From Argentina anserina (Eukaryota; Streptophyta; Magnoliopsida; Rosales; Rosaceae): a stretch of DNA of 64,000 nucleotides. The position numbers were made by a program, and so were the translations under genes. The notes beneath the pieces are model-generated. The model had not been told where the DNA came from. It saw nothing but the letters and a program-made list of their open reading frames with translations, and ran no database searches. Below are positions 23,817 to 36,582 of the stretch, piece by piece. The stretch lies in contig NC_065876.1 in the NCBI RefSeq assembly GCF_933775445.1, positions 10,106,001 to 10,170,000 of the forward strand, written 5' to 3'. Positions within the stretch are counted from its first letter, which is position 1. Each line of letters starts with the position of its first letter.

Positions 23817-25015
23817 AATCAGGGGTGGAAGTTGGTACCCTAACCGAGCGTTCGTAATGAATACCATCAGGTCGAGACGAATCGGGAAATTTTATTCGTC
23901 CAATGTCAAACTTAATATCAAAAATTTATGTATAATTCGGTTGTTATATATATATATATATATATTTCATACCGAATGTACCAAATATATTAAATTAGCA
24001 CTCATCAATTGACCTTTAAGCCCCGATCCACCCTAATGTAAGGGCCGGCCCAAGCCTTTTTTAATTAGGGTAAGGCAATGGTCCTCCAAATAAAGCCTTG
24101 TCATACCCTACGATTCGGCTCTATTGAGCCTTTTAGGACCAAACATGTCTCGGTCCTAAAAAAACCCGTTGCCATTTTAGGCCCTAATAATAACATATTT
24201 TTTCTATTTTTCATATATGTTTCTTCTATGATATATTCAATACAACTTATCTTTTTGTGTTTATTGATTTTATAAGTTTTATTCTATTTATATTTTGTTA
24301 ATTAATCCTTGATTTTGAGTGAAAAGTTCATTAAATATGTGAATATAAGTACTTCGACTTATATTTATAATTTTCTTAAGCTAAATCTATCATATATATG
24401 TATGTGAAATATGATCATAAATTAAAAAGAAGAGTCTTATATTAGGTGTATATTATATAGCTAAAATTTGAGGGAAAAAATAATTTTAATGTATTTATTT
24501 TAGAGTATTTTTTAATAAACATAATGTGTTGTCCGACCATTTTTAGCCCTATTTAAAGGGTCGGCTCGGCCCTACACGACCCTTTTAGCCCTAAAAGGAT
24601 GGGCTGAAGGTTTACATATTGAAGCCTTAGTCCTGCCCTACCCGGTTATAAATTTTATTGACTCAGTCAAAACCTGGCCCTCCCCTCCCCTAGTCCAGCC
24701 CATGATGACCCATATATTAAATTTATGCATTTTTGATGTTTTCGTTAGCTTTTTAGGTCTTAATTGCACTTTTATAGACCTCCAATATTAATTTACATTA
24801 TCTAATAGTTATAAAATAAAATAAAAATACATGCAAATGTGTATATTTATATGTGTTTTAATTTGTACCTAACTCATCATGAACCGATTTGTACGGGTTT
24901 GGTTTTGTATTAATACTTATTTATGATTCCGAACTGAAACCGAATAAAATATCAGTATCGATATCGATATAGGCCAAATCTCGAACCGAATTATACCGGT
25001 CCTAATCCTAGTGGT
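23817..25015. repeat. Probable non-autonomous hAT-like repeat cluster
   Basis: The left edge CAGGGGTGGAAGTTGGTACC resembles hAT ends, and the right edge has ACCGAATTATACCGGTCC. Inside, 24037-24720 is rich in GGGCCGGCCC- and GGCCCTACACG-type words like those at the ends of plant hAT MITEs. An (AT)n run lies near 23946. I could not pair the termini or find a target duplication, so class and limits are uncertain. Confidence 0.35.
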
Positions 25016-25794
25016 ATTTAAAGCCAAAACTTTTATTGGAAGCAATTGCATCAAATTCTTTTAGATTGTGCTATCCAATAGTGAACATTCACTTAAATCC
25101 TCCAATGATTAGAAGTTAGTCTTTGAGTGAATGATCATATATACAATTATTAAGATCTAAATGTCTAATTGATCGAAGACTTTCATTTGCAGCATAAACC
25201 TATGAAAATCATTGTGCTATTGAATGATGAACATATGAAAACACATAACTTTTTGCCTAAATGGCATATGGATGTTAAATGTTGTTAGAAAAACATGGTG
25301 CCAGATAAGTGAAACAAGATAAAAACATCACTGTATGTGAAACATTGCCAGCATTACCAAATAATCAAATTGGTCGACCATTATGTCATTCAAACGGATA
25401 AATTGGTCGACCACTATATAAATCATATTTAGTGAGTAGTTCTCTATATGTAATATAAACTAGGGATGATAACCGTTGTTCATAATGGTTTAACCTCAAG
25501 GCTGAGACTTTCATTTACCAAACAATTAAAATGTGAAGTCATTTCATAGTACGTTCATAGTTCAAAGAAAAGAAAGGTCGTTTTGATCGATATAATGAAT
25601 TTTTGATAGTAAATAGAGATGTTTATGTAGATTTTCGGGATCTGTACGTAGAGCTGAAATTTGAGAAAGCTCATGTGAGCCAGCAGAGATCGTACTCCAG
25701 TCCCTTCACAGCTATGACTGCCATAGAAGTCCTTCCTAGTTCCTAGCCTACACAGCTCGTCGTTGCTCTTCAAGGGCTGTCCTGTGTGTTTTTC

Positions 25795-25925
25795 CTGGGG
25801 AGGTAATTTAGCTTAGTTGTAGTTCTCGACTTGAAATGCGAGTTCGAGCCTCCTACTAGGCTTCTACACAAGTAACACAACCAAAGGTCCCAGTGGGACG
25901 TACAGTAAATAAGTAAGGGAATACA
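25795..25925 (+). repeat. tRNA-derived SINE-like sequence
   Basis: TTAGCTTAGTTG (25808-25819) fits an RNA polymerase III A box, and GAGTTCGAGCC (25840-25850) fits a B box. Their spacing suits a tRNA. The arms do not fold into a sound cloverleaf, and unrelated sequence follows (GGTCCCAGTGGGACG), so a SINE remnant is more likely than a tRNA gene. I found no target duplication. Confidence 0.45.
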
Positions 25926-26699
25926 GGTGAAAACTGAAAAGTTTTGCTTCCAACATGTTGCAGTGTTGTACCCATGAAAATAACAGACTAGCTAGGGAAG
26001 ATGGGCATTTTAAACCCTTTTAGCTTTGATTCCGCTACGTACTCCTGCCATTGAGACGAGGGTTAGGGTAAACCCACCATACTTAGGAAAGTGGCTCTTG
26101 ACAATAATCTATTAAACTCATGTGTCAACCATATGATTTGGTTGAAGATTATGCATATGTAGTTAGTAGTTAGTAGTTAGTTGACTCTAATTATTGAATA
26201 ATTTTTTTTCCAGTTTCGGGTTTCATATATTTAAAAAATATTAATGTGTATAAAACAATAAAGGTCATTGTGTTTAAAATTATCTATAATTTAATGGATA
26301 TTACTTAATACTTTTTCGTAACTTTTTTATATATATGCGTAGGTAAAATTTTTATTACGCGCTACATAGACTAAATCTCACGAAACGTTTTTTTAACAAC
26401 TATACAATTGTAAATCATAAGCAATTGAGTAACAATAACTTCACTTATTTTAGCATAACTTTTGTAAAGTATTGTGGGAAAACAAGCATATCTGATTTTA
26501 AGATCTGAGATAATCCGAATTAAACAAAAGCAAGCGAATTGGACAAGGATTTATGGAGAAATAAGATGGTTGGATTTTGAACATGAATAGAAGTGGGGTT
26601 GGTATTGCAGCAAAAAAGAAAACACATGAATAGTTGTACTGTATCCATGCAGAGGAAGACAGGATCTGACATGGCCCTCTATAATGTAAAAATTAATAT
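25926..26699. other. Intergenic stretch upstream of the HAM gene
   Basis: No coding frame or bounded repeat is seen. A small GTAGTTA repeat (three copies) lies near 26159-26182. The sequence is AT-rich until the CT-rich leader of the next gene. Confidence 0.45.
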
Positions 26700-27532
26700 C
26701 TGTCTATCTGGGGTCGAAGGGTAGAGAAGGGTACCCCTCCCTACACAGGGGCGACCTGCCCTACTCTCTCTCTCTCTCTCTCCCTCCATCGAAAAGCAGA
26801 GCGCCCATTTTACCTCGAGCTAAAGACAACACCGTGACCACTATGCGGAGGTGACAGAAACTCAGAAATACAAGCAAGGTGAGCGAAGAAGAGAGGAAAA
26901 TAAAAAAAAGAACGAAATTAATTGGGTTTTAGAGAGAGATAGGGACTAGAGAGAGATAGTGAGGAGGAGGGAGAGGACACTTTATTAACTTTTTTATGAT
27001 GCACGCATCCATGGCAGAATAGAGAGGGGGGAAGGGTACAGATTACTCTCTGGCGAAGACACAAGGGGTGTGGAAGACAAGAAACAAGAGATTAGAACCA
27101 GAAACCAGAAACCAGAAACCAGTAACCACCACCAACTAGAACCTCTTCAAACTCAAACCAGAGGAGAGAGAGATAGAGTTAAAGATATGAGCTGAACTTA
27201 AGCTGTGGAACAAGCTCTCAGATTTGTTGTGAAGTGAGAAGAAGAAATAAGAAGAAGAAAAGGAAGAAGCTTTGGTTTGGAAATGGTGGCCTGGGAAGAT
27301 AAAGAAGCACTCTTTACACGTATTGGTGAAATGGGTTCGTTTTGCTTGAGGTTTTGAGGCTGATGGCACCCAAAGAGTGGCTTCTGGGTGTGAATTTGAG
27401 AGGTCTGGAAAGCAAAGGAGGGACCTTGAGCTCTGCAAATCTGGAGAGACCTTGCTAAAGTGTTAGTCTGATCAATCCTCTGTATAATAGGTTTGAAGTT
27501 AAGTTTGAGTTTGGTAAAATTGTAAGAGAGGG
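26700..27532 (+). promoter_or_regulatory. CT/GA-rich upstream and leader region of the HAM gene
   Basis: A (CT)10-like run lies at 26764-26783, followed by GAGA-rich tracts (26930-26980) and a triple GAAACCA repeat (27098-27122). Such GA/CT tracts are common in plant leaders and bind GAGA-type factors in some homeotic promoters. I cannot place the transcription start. Short upstream ATGs (for example near 27187) may lie in the leader. Confidence 0.4.
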
Positions 27533-29851
27533 ATGCCCTTTCAATTTCAGCAACAGGGGAAGGGGGTCTTGGAAATTACAGCGGCATCAATCTGTGACTG
27601 GAACCACCACAACAAGAAACAAGAGGAGCTTTTCATCAACAACAGCTTCGTCAGCAACGAACCCACCTCTGTTCTTCATATGAGAAGAAGCCCGAGCCCA
27701 CCCACTTCGGCTTCCACTCTCTCCTCCTCCTTTAACGGCGCCAACAACACTACCACCACGCCGCTCCTTCAGGAGACCTCCCCGGTGGGACCCGACCCCG
27801 ACACGGCGGCGGCGCGCAGCAAAGATGAGTGGGGTGCCTGCGAGCTTCAGTCCATTCCCAGCGGCGGTCTGGAGGCCATGACCGGATCGGGCGGTGGGAG
27901 ATGCGGCGGTCTTGGGCTGGACGACTGGGAGACCATGCTGTCGGAGACCGCGGCGTCCCCGGGCCAAGACCACTCGCTGCTCCGGTGGATCTCGGGGGAC
28001 GTTGACGACGCGTCGTTCGGGCTCAAGCAGCTGTTGCAGAGCGGGAACAACAACAACAGTACTAACTCTCTTGAGTTTGATGGCAATGCTGGTCTCGGAA
28101 GTGTTGATCAAGGCTCCGGTTTCGACCACATCGGAAGCAGCGTTTCCGGCCTCAATAATACATTCTCCGGCGGTTCTTCTGGGTTCAACACTGTTAATGG
28201 GAGGATCGGTTATGTCCCCAGCTCTTCTTCGCCGATGAATTACAAGCTGTTGAACAATAACAGCAACCCGAATTTCGCCAATTCAGCGCTTCCGGTTTCG
28301 CTACCTCATAATGGAATTGGTTATCAGAACCAGCAACACCAAGACGAGAAGCCTCAGATTCTGAACCCACAGCTGTTCATGAACCAGCACCAGTCTCAGC
28401 TCCCTAATCAGAATCATCCAAACTTTTTCGTGCCAGTGACTTATGGTGGTCAGCAGGAGCAGCACTTTCTTCAGTCCCAGCCCAAGCGCCACAACCCAGG
28501 TGGCGGTGGAGGACTAGACCCGGGTTCTCAGATCCACCAAAAGGTCCAGTTTTCCGATCCGGGTCATGAGTTTCTGCTCAGAAAGCAACACCTTCAGCAG
28601 CAGCCCCATTTTGGTAACTTCCCTCCGGGAATGCAGTTTCTTCCTCAGCCGAGGCCGGTGGTGGTGCCGAAACAGAAGGGGGGAGGCGAAGAAATGGCGG
28701 CGGCAGCTGCAGCTCACCAGAACCAGCAGCAGCAACTGCTGCAGCATAGTTTGCTGGACCAGCTCTATAAGGCCGCAGAAATGTTAGGTACTGGGAACTT
28801 TTCACACGCGCAGGCGATATTGGCGCGGCTCAATCACCAGCTCTCCCCTGTTGGAAAGCCCCTTCAGCGGGCTGCTTTCTATTTCAAGGAGGCTTTGCAA
28901 CTCCTCCTCCTTATGAACAACCCAGCAACCCCTCCTCCACCGAGAACCCCGACCCCTTTTGATGTCATTTTCAAAATGGGGGCTTACAAAGTCTTCTCTG
29001 AAGTGTCTCCATTGATTCAGTTTGTCAATTTTACTTGCAACCAGGCTCTACTTGAGGCCGTCTCCGAAGCTGATCAGATTCACATTGTTGATTTTGATAT
29101 AGGGTTTGGTGCTCACTGGGCCTCCTTTATGCAGGAGCTTCCATTAAGGAATAGGGGTGGTACTTCCCCCTCACTCAAAATCACTGCTTTTGCCTCTCCT
29201 TCTACCCATCACACGGTTGAGCTCAGTCTTATGCGTGATAATTTAACCCAATTTGCTGAGGAGATTGGCTTAGGTTTTGAGCTTGAAGTTGTTAACATTG
29301 ATTTGTTGGACCAAAACTCATACTCACTGCCATTTTTCCACGCAAATGACAATGAGGCAGTTGCTGTGAATTTCCCCATTTGGTCTAGTTCGAATCAGCC
29401 GGCAGCTTTGCCCAATCTCCTTCGCTTTGTGAAACACCTCTCCCCAAAGATTGTGGTGTCTTTGGATAGAGGGTGTGATAGGAGTGACCTTCCATTCCCA
29501 CAGCACATTCTGCAGGCCCTCCAGTCCTACATAAATCTCTTGGAATCTCTTGATGCGGTAAATGTAACTTCGGATGCTGTGAACAAAATTGAGAGGTTCC
29601 TCCTCCAGCCTAAGATTGAGAGCACTGTTTTGGGGCGTCTTCGAACTCCTGACAAAATGCCCCTTTGGAAAACGCTTTTTGCCTCAGCTGGTTTCTTCCC
29701 ATTATCCTTCAGTAACTTCACAGAGACTCAGGCGGAATGTGTGGTCAAGAGGAGTACAGCAAGAGGGTTTCATGTCGAGAAGCGTCAAGAGTCACTTGTG
29801 CTATGCTGGCAGCGTAGAGAGCTCATCTCAGCTTCAGCATGGAGGTGCTGA
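27533..29851 (+). CDS. HAM: GRAS-family transcription regulator, HAIRY MERISTEM / SCL6 type
   Basis: This single-exon 772-residue protein starts MPFQFQQQGKGVLE, the conserved HAM-type N-terminus. Residues ~30-400 are low-complexity, rich in S, N, Q, G and P. The GRAS domain fills residues ~405-772. It has a first leucine-rich part (LLDQLYKAAEML, QAILARLNHQL), a VHIID-type motif written HIVDFD near 518, a second leucine-rich part, a PFYRE-like region, and a C-terminal SAW part ending SASAWRC. HAM proteins are nuclear regulators that keep shoot meristem cells undifferentiated, working with WUSCHEL-type factors. A miR171 site lies in the ARLNHQ-coding region. At 772 residues it is longer than the ~560-650 I recall for Arabidopsis HAMs, through the glutamine-rich N-terminus. 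No break is seen. Confidence 0.95.
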   Translation: MPFQFQQQGKGVLEITAASICDWNHHNKKQEELFINNSFVSNEPTSVLHMRRSPSPPTSASTLSSSFNGANNTTTTPLLQETSPVGPDPDTAAARSKDEWGACELQSIPSGGLEAMTGSGGGRCGGLGLDDWETMLSETAASPGQDHSLLRWISGDVDDASFGLKQLLQSGNNNNSTNSLEFDGNAGLGSVDQGSGFDHIGSSVSGLNNTFSGGSSGFNTVNGRIGYVPSSSSPMNYKLLNNNSNPNFANSALPVSLPHNGIGYQNQQHQDEKPQILNPQLFMNQHQSQLPNQNHPNFFVPVTYGGQQEQHFLQSQPKRHNPGGGGGLDPGSQIHQKVQFSDPGHEFLLRKQHLQQQPHFGNFPPGMQFLPQPRPVVVPKQKGGGEEMAAAAAAHQNQQQQLLQHSLLDQLYKAAEMLGTGNFSHAQAILARLNHQLSPVGKPLQRAAFYFKEALQLLLLMNNPATPPPPRTPTPFDVIFKMGAYKVFSEVSPLIQFVNFTCNQALLEAVSEADQIHIVDFDIGFGAHWASFMQELPLRNRGGTSPSLKITAFASPSTHHTVELSLMRDNLTQFAEEIGLGFELEVVNIDLLDQNSYSLPFFHANDNEAVAVNFPIWSSSNQPAALPNLLRFVKHLSPKIVVSLDRGCDRSDLPFPQHILQALQSYINLLESLDAVNVTSDAVNKIERFLLQPKIESTVLGRLRTPDKMPLWKTLFASAGFFPLSFSNFTETQAECVVKRSTARGFHVEKRQESLVLCWQRRELISASAWRC
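28816..28836 (+). promoter_or_regulatory. miR171 target site in the HAM coding region
   Basis: The 21 bases start GATATTGGCGCGG and end CTCAATCA, encoding part of ILARLNHQ (codons ~428-435). This is a complete complement of canonical plant miR171 as I know it. In HAM/SCL6 genes miR171 directs cleavage here, which limits HAM transcript levels. No MIR171 precursor was found in this window. Confidence 0.95.
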
Positions 29852-32800
29852 TCAGGAGCAGCATTTTGAGACGAGCAGAGGGAGGTTGGTTTTTTTTGCA
29901 ACTCACAATTTATGGCAGAGGTTTCCAGCTTACTCTACCCTTATAATATGTCAATAAGTATTGAACTATGTTCTGAATTGGCACCTCTGTTATGACTTAA
30001 TCCTTGTGGTCCATTGTCATGTTTGTGAGTCTCTCTTTGCAAATGTCTATCTTGTGTAGATAGACTGGTATTCTGAGTAGGATTATCTAACAGGCAAGTC
30101 TAAGAGTTGTATTTCTATTTGACTTTGGATATTGCTGCTATGGTACTTTGATGTTTTAATTGTCAAGCTGCATTTTCTTCTGGTTTAGAGGGTGATAGTA
30201 TGTTGTACACTCGGCAATGAATGAACTAGAAATGGAAATTACATTACCAGCTTTTAAATAAATTTGTCATTCATGCGCATTGAATCAGAAGTCGGTGATA
30301 TAAATAGAAGATCCACTTGCATAATACTGTAATCGTGTTCAATCAGTCATACTCGTAATTCTTGGTGAACAGTAATTACTTCAAGAGTCATTTTGTTATT
30401 GTTTCTCTTGCACTTACCCCCTTCCTTTGGTTAATTTTTGTATACTTCTGTTCTTCTACCTAACTCGTTTGAAGTTTAGTTAATTAGGGAATTAAGTTGA
30501 TAACGTCAATATTCCACACCAGTATTTTCTTTTTCATTCTTTTGTTGGATGATTTTCTGCAAGTTTGAGTTCTTAGTCCGTCACGTTTAGTCAGTGATGT
30601 CACTTAGTAGTTAGTAAGCACTAAACAGTCAAATAAGTTGCTGGAACAGTTCTCCCTTTTAACTGAACACAACTTAAGCAGTTAAGCCATCATTATCTGG
30701 ACAAAACTGTAGAACAACAGCTAACCTAGTTTCTAAAATATAAAGCTTGATCCTGCTGCACATGATCCATAATTTAGAATGTGGTGGTAGGTGTTTCTGT
30801 ACGGTCTTGGTTAAATTGAACATGATGATATGCCTCTTTTTGGTCCTTTTCTATTTACCATGTATAAACTTGAATGTATTGGGAAGTCGGTAAACTGCCT
30901 CAACTTGGTGAACTTACTAATAGTCTTCAGTCTGGTAAAGAATGATTCCTCTTGCCACTACATATGTTGGTTTGAAGAGCTTAGGAGAGAAGCTTAGCTT
31001 ATTGTTATCAGTTCTTGAGTTTATCAGATAAGATATATAGTTGCATCAGGGTAAACTAAAAAATGCCACTATAGTATATGATTAGCTACTCTATGGTTTG
31101 TTGTCTCCATCACACTTAGTTGTTGCTGGGTCAGGCTTGGAATGTCTGTTTCACTTGGTGATCCCTTAATAACTCTGGTATCACCCATTATATTGAAATT
31201 CTAGTTTGTTATGTCGTTAGATAGTTGATAACCATTGATTAGTTATGCAGTGTGTTGTTTTCGGCATTAAATTGAAAATCTGATATCGTAATGATCCATA
31301 TAAGCTCTAATGCAGGTTTTATAGATTCACATGTGTTTTATTTAACTGTTGAGTGAAACAGGGTTTAGATATCTTGATTCTTAAACAATGATTGATCTGG
31401 TTGTTTATAAATCTTCCTAAACCCTCATAAAGGCTAGTATAACATGGTTGGCTTGAAATTTGTCACACAGTTGTCTGATAATGTTCTTTTTACTTCTTTG
31501 TTTTTGCATGTAATACACCAAACATGTAACGCGTCATTCTCCTTTTCTCCTATAAAAAAAGCGACACACTTCTTTTTCTTTTCTTGTGCCCTAAACCCTC
31601 ATATTTTACTTCTTAACTTACATTTCTTTATATGTTCTTCATTATAATAACAGTGCATTGTCTAATTTCTATTTTCTGGGATTAGTTTTTAGAACACCTA
31701 CTAATCAAGCCACATGGCCCATGTTTGGCCGAGAGCCTGAGACACCCACTTGAAAGCCCTTTTAATCTTTCTTAACCCTTGTTGTTTTGGAGGCTTTTGT
31801 TTAATCTAATACTCATGATTATATAAACATACATTGCATAATAAACCAAGAATTCATGCTAGAAAATGGAGGCAGAACATGCCCGGTATGGACAGGGACA
31901 AAGATTATCACAAGTTTATAATTTCTCTGAGGCATTAACAATGGGGAAACGTCGGTTTCATTGAAAACGAACTCCTATAAAAATACCTGCGAACAACCTC
32001 GATAATACCCTCTAGATGTATTGCTCTGTTTTAGTTTAATTGAAAATCAGTGATTTTCAGTGTGTCTGTTTTAACCATTTGACTTAAACAATGGGGTGAC
32101 TGCTTGTGGATTTTGTAATTCTTCCAAACCTTCTTGTTAGTCTGATTTTGTTTATTATGGACGTCTGATTATCTTAAACTGCTTGGGGACCCCAGAAGGG
32201 TGATGAACATTTTAATAAGGGAAGCTTCATACTCTAATTGGACATCATAAAGAGGGCTAGTTCTGATGAGTATACTAAAGTTGGAGCTAGTTAGGCTCCT
32301 CTTAGGTGTATTATTGGTACATTATGGTACACTACATAGACTCGTAGGGTAAGTCTACTCCGGAGGGTTTAAGGGCTAAAGTTGATATCCTCCAACAAAG
32401 CTGTCAAACCGTGAATTATTAGATCCGGCGAATTAGGAAAGACGGTTCCCACCTCTACTATTATTTAAGAGATGGTAGTATACATCGTGTGGAAAAAAGA
32501 AAAAGATTTATACAAACATACTATTCTAGCCCCCCCCCCCCCCCCCATTTATCCACGAGGAACAAGACATCGACGGAACGTAATGAGGATGGGTTCTTAT
32601 ATGGTTGAACAAGATAGCATTGTAGGATATGTAGGCATGCCAATGTGACATTTCCATTCGAAAGAGAGATGCTTGAAATTCTAACTTTTTCCATCAGTAT
32701 TCTAGACCATAAGTCGAAAATGTGAGTAACTTGCTTTTACTTCTACAAAATCCTGGGAGGCCCAAGGCTCCAAACCCATGTAAGGCTACCATATTTAGAA

Positions 32801-35800
32801 CAAAATGACCACAAATGACTGGTGCACAGTGGAGCTGTGAGCCATTTGTTATGGTTGTTTCTTGGGTGGGTAAGTGGTCCAGCTCACCCAAGCCAATTGA
32901 GGCAAGGGCTCTATGATCATTGACATATATTATTTGCTTTTCGATTATAATTTACCTATATTAGAATTTGTAGTAAGATAGATGATAGCAATGGATCTTT
33001 TGGGCTAGTGGTCTCCTTCCTCAAAAGAACAAAAATAATGATGGAGATTGGAGTTGGAATGGAGGGTGAGTCTTAGACGTTTTTGAGTGGGATGTGAAGG
33101 GAAGTGATGGAGATGGGGATAGCAACCCCGCCAACCCTGCACGATGAAGTCATGGAAATCGGATTTCCAATTACTACGTCTGCATAGGTAAATTGCTTCA
33201 GTTTGTGGATCTAGAATTTTGGTTTTGTAAACACGTAATGCATACTTCTTCTTTTTTTTTTAGAAAATAGTTTCCATTAAATCAGGCCAAGAAGACAACA
33301 TATATCATGAATTGTATTGTCATACGACATCAAATAATGATTTAAAATCACTCGGTACAATGCAATCTATGATAAGTAACATTCATTATAAAATGAGCAG
33401 TTGAGCACAAATAAACCTACAACTACCCGAGAATAAAACAAACATTCTAATAAAAAGTTTATAGAAGATATTACACATAGCCTAGACAACTCAATAAAAT
33501 AGAAGGATCTATTAGTCATAATAGTTTAGGTGACGTGTCAAAGAGTCTAAAACAATGTTATGGGGAATCAGGCCCACAGACCCAGTTCTCAATCTGGAAC
33601 AACTTTGAGCCTAGACCTAGGCCTAGGAACCCGAGCTCATACACAAACCCTAGCAGGTTTATGTCTCCTCCAAGTCGTCGTCGTCGTCTTTTTTAACAGC
33701 AGCAAAATCCGACCAGTTTCCTCCACCTGTGCCTACAAAGCAGGTAACCTGTGTCATTTGCCAAACCTTCCTCGACGACAGTCACCTTGAATCCAACCCA
33801 GTCGATGTCATGGTCACCATTGTCAGCAACCCCGGCATCTCTGATTTTGACTAGAATCATAATCATCTTCACCAAATTAAACCGGCCTTCCTCCGTTCCT
33901 GAATTGAAACCGGGTCTCTGATCCACTCGAGATCCTTGAAGTAATTGAATCGAAATCCGTGTGGCTTTGCCGGAGAAGCCAGTGCCGCTCCTAGCTCGCG
34001 TCACCATGAATTCGCCATGTCTTGATTGATCGAAAGAGCTGGAAGCTCACCGCTTGTGTGTGAAACCTTGGTTTCGTCTATGGAAAATACTCCGCAATAC
34101 ACGGAGCATTCTAGTAAACTAATAAATATACATGGACTACGAGAAAGAAGGACAATGAAGGAAGAACAATTAGATTGCATCACCAAAAAAAAAAAAAATC
34201 AGAGAACGAGGACTCTATGTACGCTTCATGTAGTCCGCTTGAGACATATATATACGATAAGTATCTTATTCAAAATGAATGAATCAGGGTTCTTTTTTCA
34301 TCTTTTCTTAGTAGTTGTGGGGAAAGAAGAATTGATAACTTTTTTAAAACGCTATAATGATTAATGAGAGTTTGGGATGCATCACTCAGTCAGTCTATAT
34401 CTATATACAAATACAGACTGGACTCTACATCAAGCTATTTGTTTTTAGGTTTTACTAATGGAGCATTAACAAAGTAACAGACCATGTTAGGAGCATCGAA
34501 ACAACACATACAATGAATTTAAAATGAATAATCTTTATGACATTTCAACTTGATTGTCCAAATCAGTTGTGATGTAATGACTAATGAGTTAAACGTTAAA
34601 CTACAACTATATTAAAGTAATTATAGTTCAGATTAACAAAAGGAATTGATTGTCATGTATTAAAATGCTAATGCAATCATTTAAGCATGAAATGGCAGCA
34701 ATGCATTATTCTTGGACTAACTAAGTGATATAAAACTCGACTGTTAATTAGGTCGCACAGTGAACAACTTTGGCTGATATTCTATTCTGTAAGCGCCAAT
34801 TATCGAATACAAAACCTCTAAGGATTCAATCGAATATTTTATTCTTGTCACCGGCAATATGCTTGGTGTATATTTTAGGATTAGATGATTGGTGTATATT
34901 AACAATTCACGTTATGGAACTTTCTATTTCTTTTATTTTAAAACAAGAATGAACTATGTAAGTGTTTTACACTATATAGACTCTTTTGATTTCATACTAT
35001 ATAGACTTTACCATGATCTGAATGTAATATTTTAGGTGCCAAATCTAGTAACTAACATAATGTTGTTTGGCTGGTTGAGTGAGCCAAGAACGAGTTTACC
35101 ACATGAATGACATGATTTTGTTGTTTATCTTTTTTCTTGAATGAGAATTTCATTGAAACTATTTAGTGATTACAGTCACTTATTAAAATGGCATCCCGTA
35201 CAATCTCCGAGCAGACAAACCACAAATGGCTTAGAACTGGAATAGAACAAACTAAAAGGTGTACAAGAAGTTGTCCATGTACAATAGACCGAACAATGCT
35301 CCGAAAATTCAACTATAGAAATTAACTAACAGAAATTGAAGGGAAATTCCTAGCATCCTCAAGATAATTACCAACAACGGAAGCACTATCATGATTATGT
35401 TGTTTATCAATGTTGAATTATAATAAGCCAAGTTATTTTTTTTTTCATAATTTAAGCCTCTCCCCAGAATATATATATAAACTCTTCTAGATCTGAAAAA
35501 TCTGAGAGCAGTTTTGGAGCTAGGTAGTCTTAAATCTGATAATCTTAATTTTGCTCTATTAATCCATGCCACCCCATCTCTAATGAAGCTAAACGTCATG
35601 TTCACTCAAATAAAATCTCTAATCTTTAAATTTCTCCAGAATCTGAATTTCAATTGTATTGTTTCGTAATTGAAGTACTGTAATACTGAGTGATCATAAC
35701 ATGGTTCTAAACTGTCGTAAAGTGCAGCTTTAATTTTTGCTCTGCTCATTGTATTATTTGTATATATATATATATATGTTGCATTGTTGCTATTGCTTAT

Positions 35801-35863
35801 AAAAAATAAAGTCGAACTAAATACGAATGCTTGAGAGAATTGGTTCACACTAATTGTTCATAA
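29852..35863. other. HAM 3' region and intergenic stretch, no gene seen
   Basis: The first few hundred bases probably hold the HAM 3' UTR. Beyond that, open frames are short and unrecognised. A minus-strand 104-codon frame at 33693-34007 looks like no known family. A run of 17 C lies at 32530-32546. I could not bound any mobile element here. Confidence 0.45.
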
Positions 35864-36582
35864 AAATTGTGCTTCACACATCATTTGTCTAATACTGGTG
35901 ATACATGGCAAAAATAAGGTAAATTAAATCAGAAAAATATAAAAACAAGGAAACGATGAACAATCAAGAAGAATGATTTGAAAATAGGTAATTAGCGCGT
36001 TCTAAGACAACTAACTGTTGGAATATTTAAGAAGATGTTATTTTGGACTTTTCAAATTGCTCGTACGAAATTGCATATTTTAATTCGTGAATCAGATTTG
36101 AGCAGTTTTTTACCTGAATGTCCGTTTGAGACGCATAATACCTTTTTGGAATGGGAACGGCGGGATCTACAAGAGTCACTTTAGTGACTCCCGTAATATT
36201 TAATCCAAATAATGACGTTTTACTGTTCCAATTCGGCATTTACTATTTTAAGCTAGTTTTATTTTCATTTTAGAAATCAATTATTTAGGTTTCTTTGTTT
36301 TCTTTTTAATTTGGATTTTTTAAGGTTTCATGGTTAGATTATGATTTTAATTTTGTTTAGGTTATTGATGCATATATAAACATCATCTTTCTTTGTATTT
36401 AGAGAACTTTTGAATCAATAATATTTTGAGTTTTCTTAATTTTCATGGTGGATTCCATAACTTCTCGTAGATTCGAGAAACCCTAATTTTGTGGATTCAA
36501 AGCTGTCGTTGGTGGATTGCAATGGGTTAGCTCCGCTGCATCAAATTGTACCTCACACATCATTTCTCTAATACTGGTGATC
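35864..36582. repeat. LTR-like segment between two 40-bp direct repeats
   Basis: About 40 bp ending CTAATACTGGTGAT occurs at 35864-35902 and again at 36544-36582 with three or four changes. Between them, TGTTGGAATATTTAAG at 36018 starts an LTR-like stretch with a TATATAAAC box near 36374 and a CTTTTGAATCAATAAT poly-A-signal-like stretch. No 5-bp target duplication was found. It may be an LTR relic. Confidence 0.4.

Noticed and set aside
25800..25860. Functional tRNA gene
   Set aside because: A and B boxes are present, but acceptor and T stems do not pair properly.
27587..28129. 180-codon antisense frame inside the HAM gene
   Set aside because: It mirrors the GC-rich, low-complexity HAM coding strand and resembles no protein.
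33693..34007. 104-codon minus-strand frame
   Set aside because: No domain, no similarity to known families, and no promoter or codon bias to support it.
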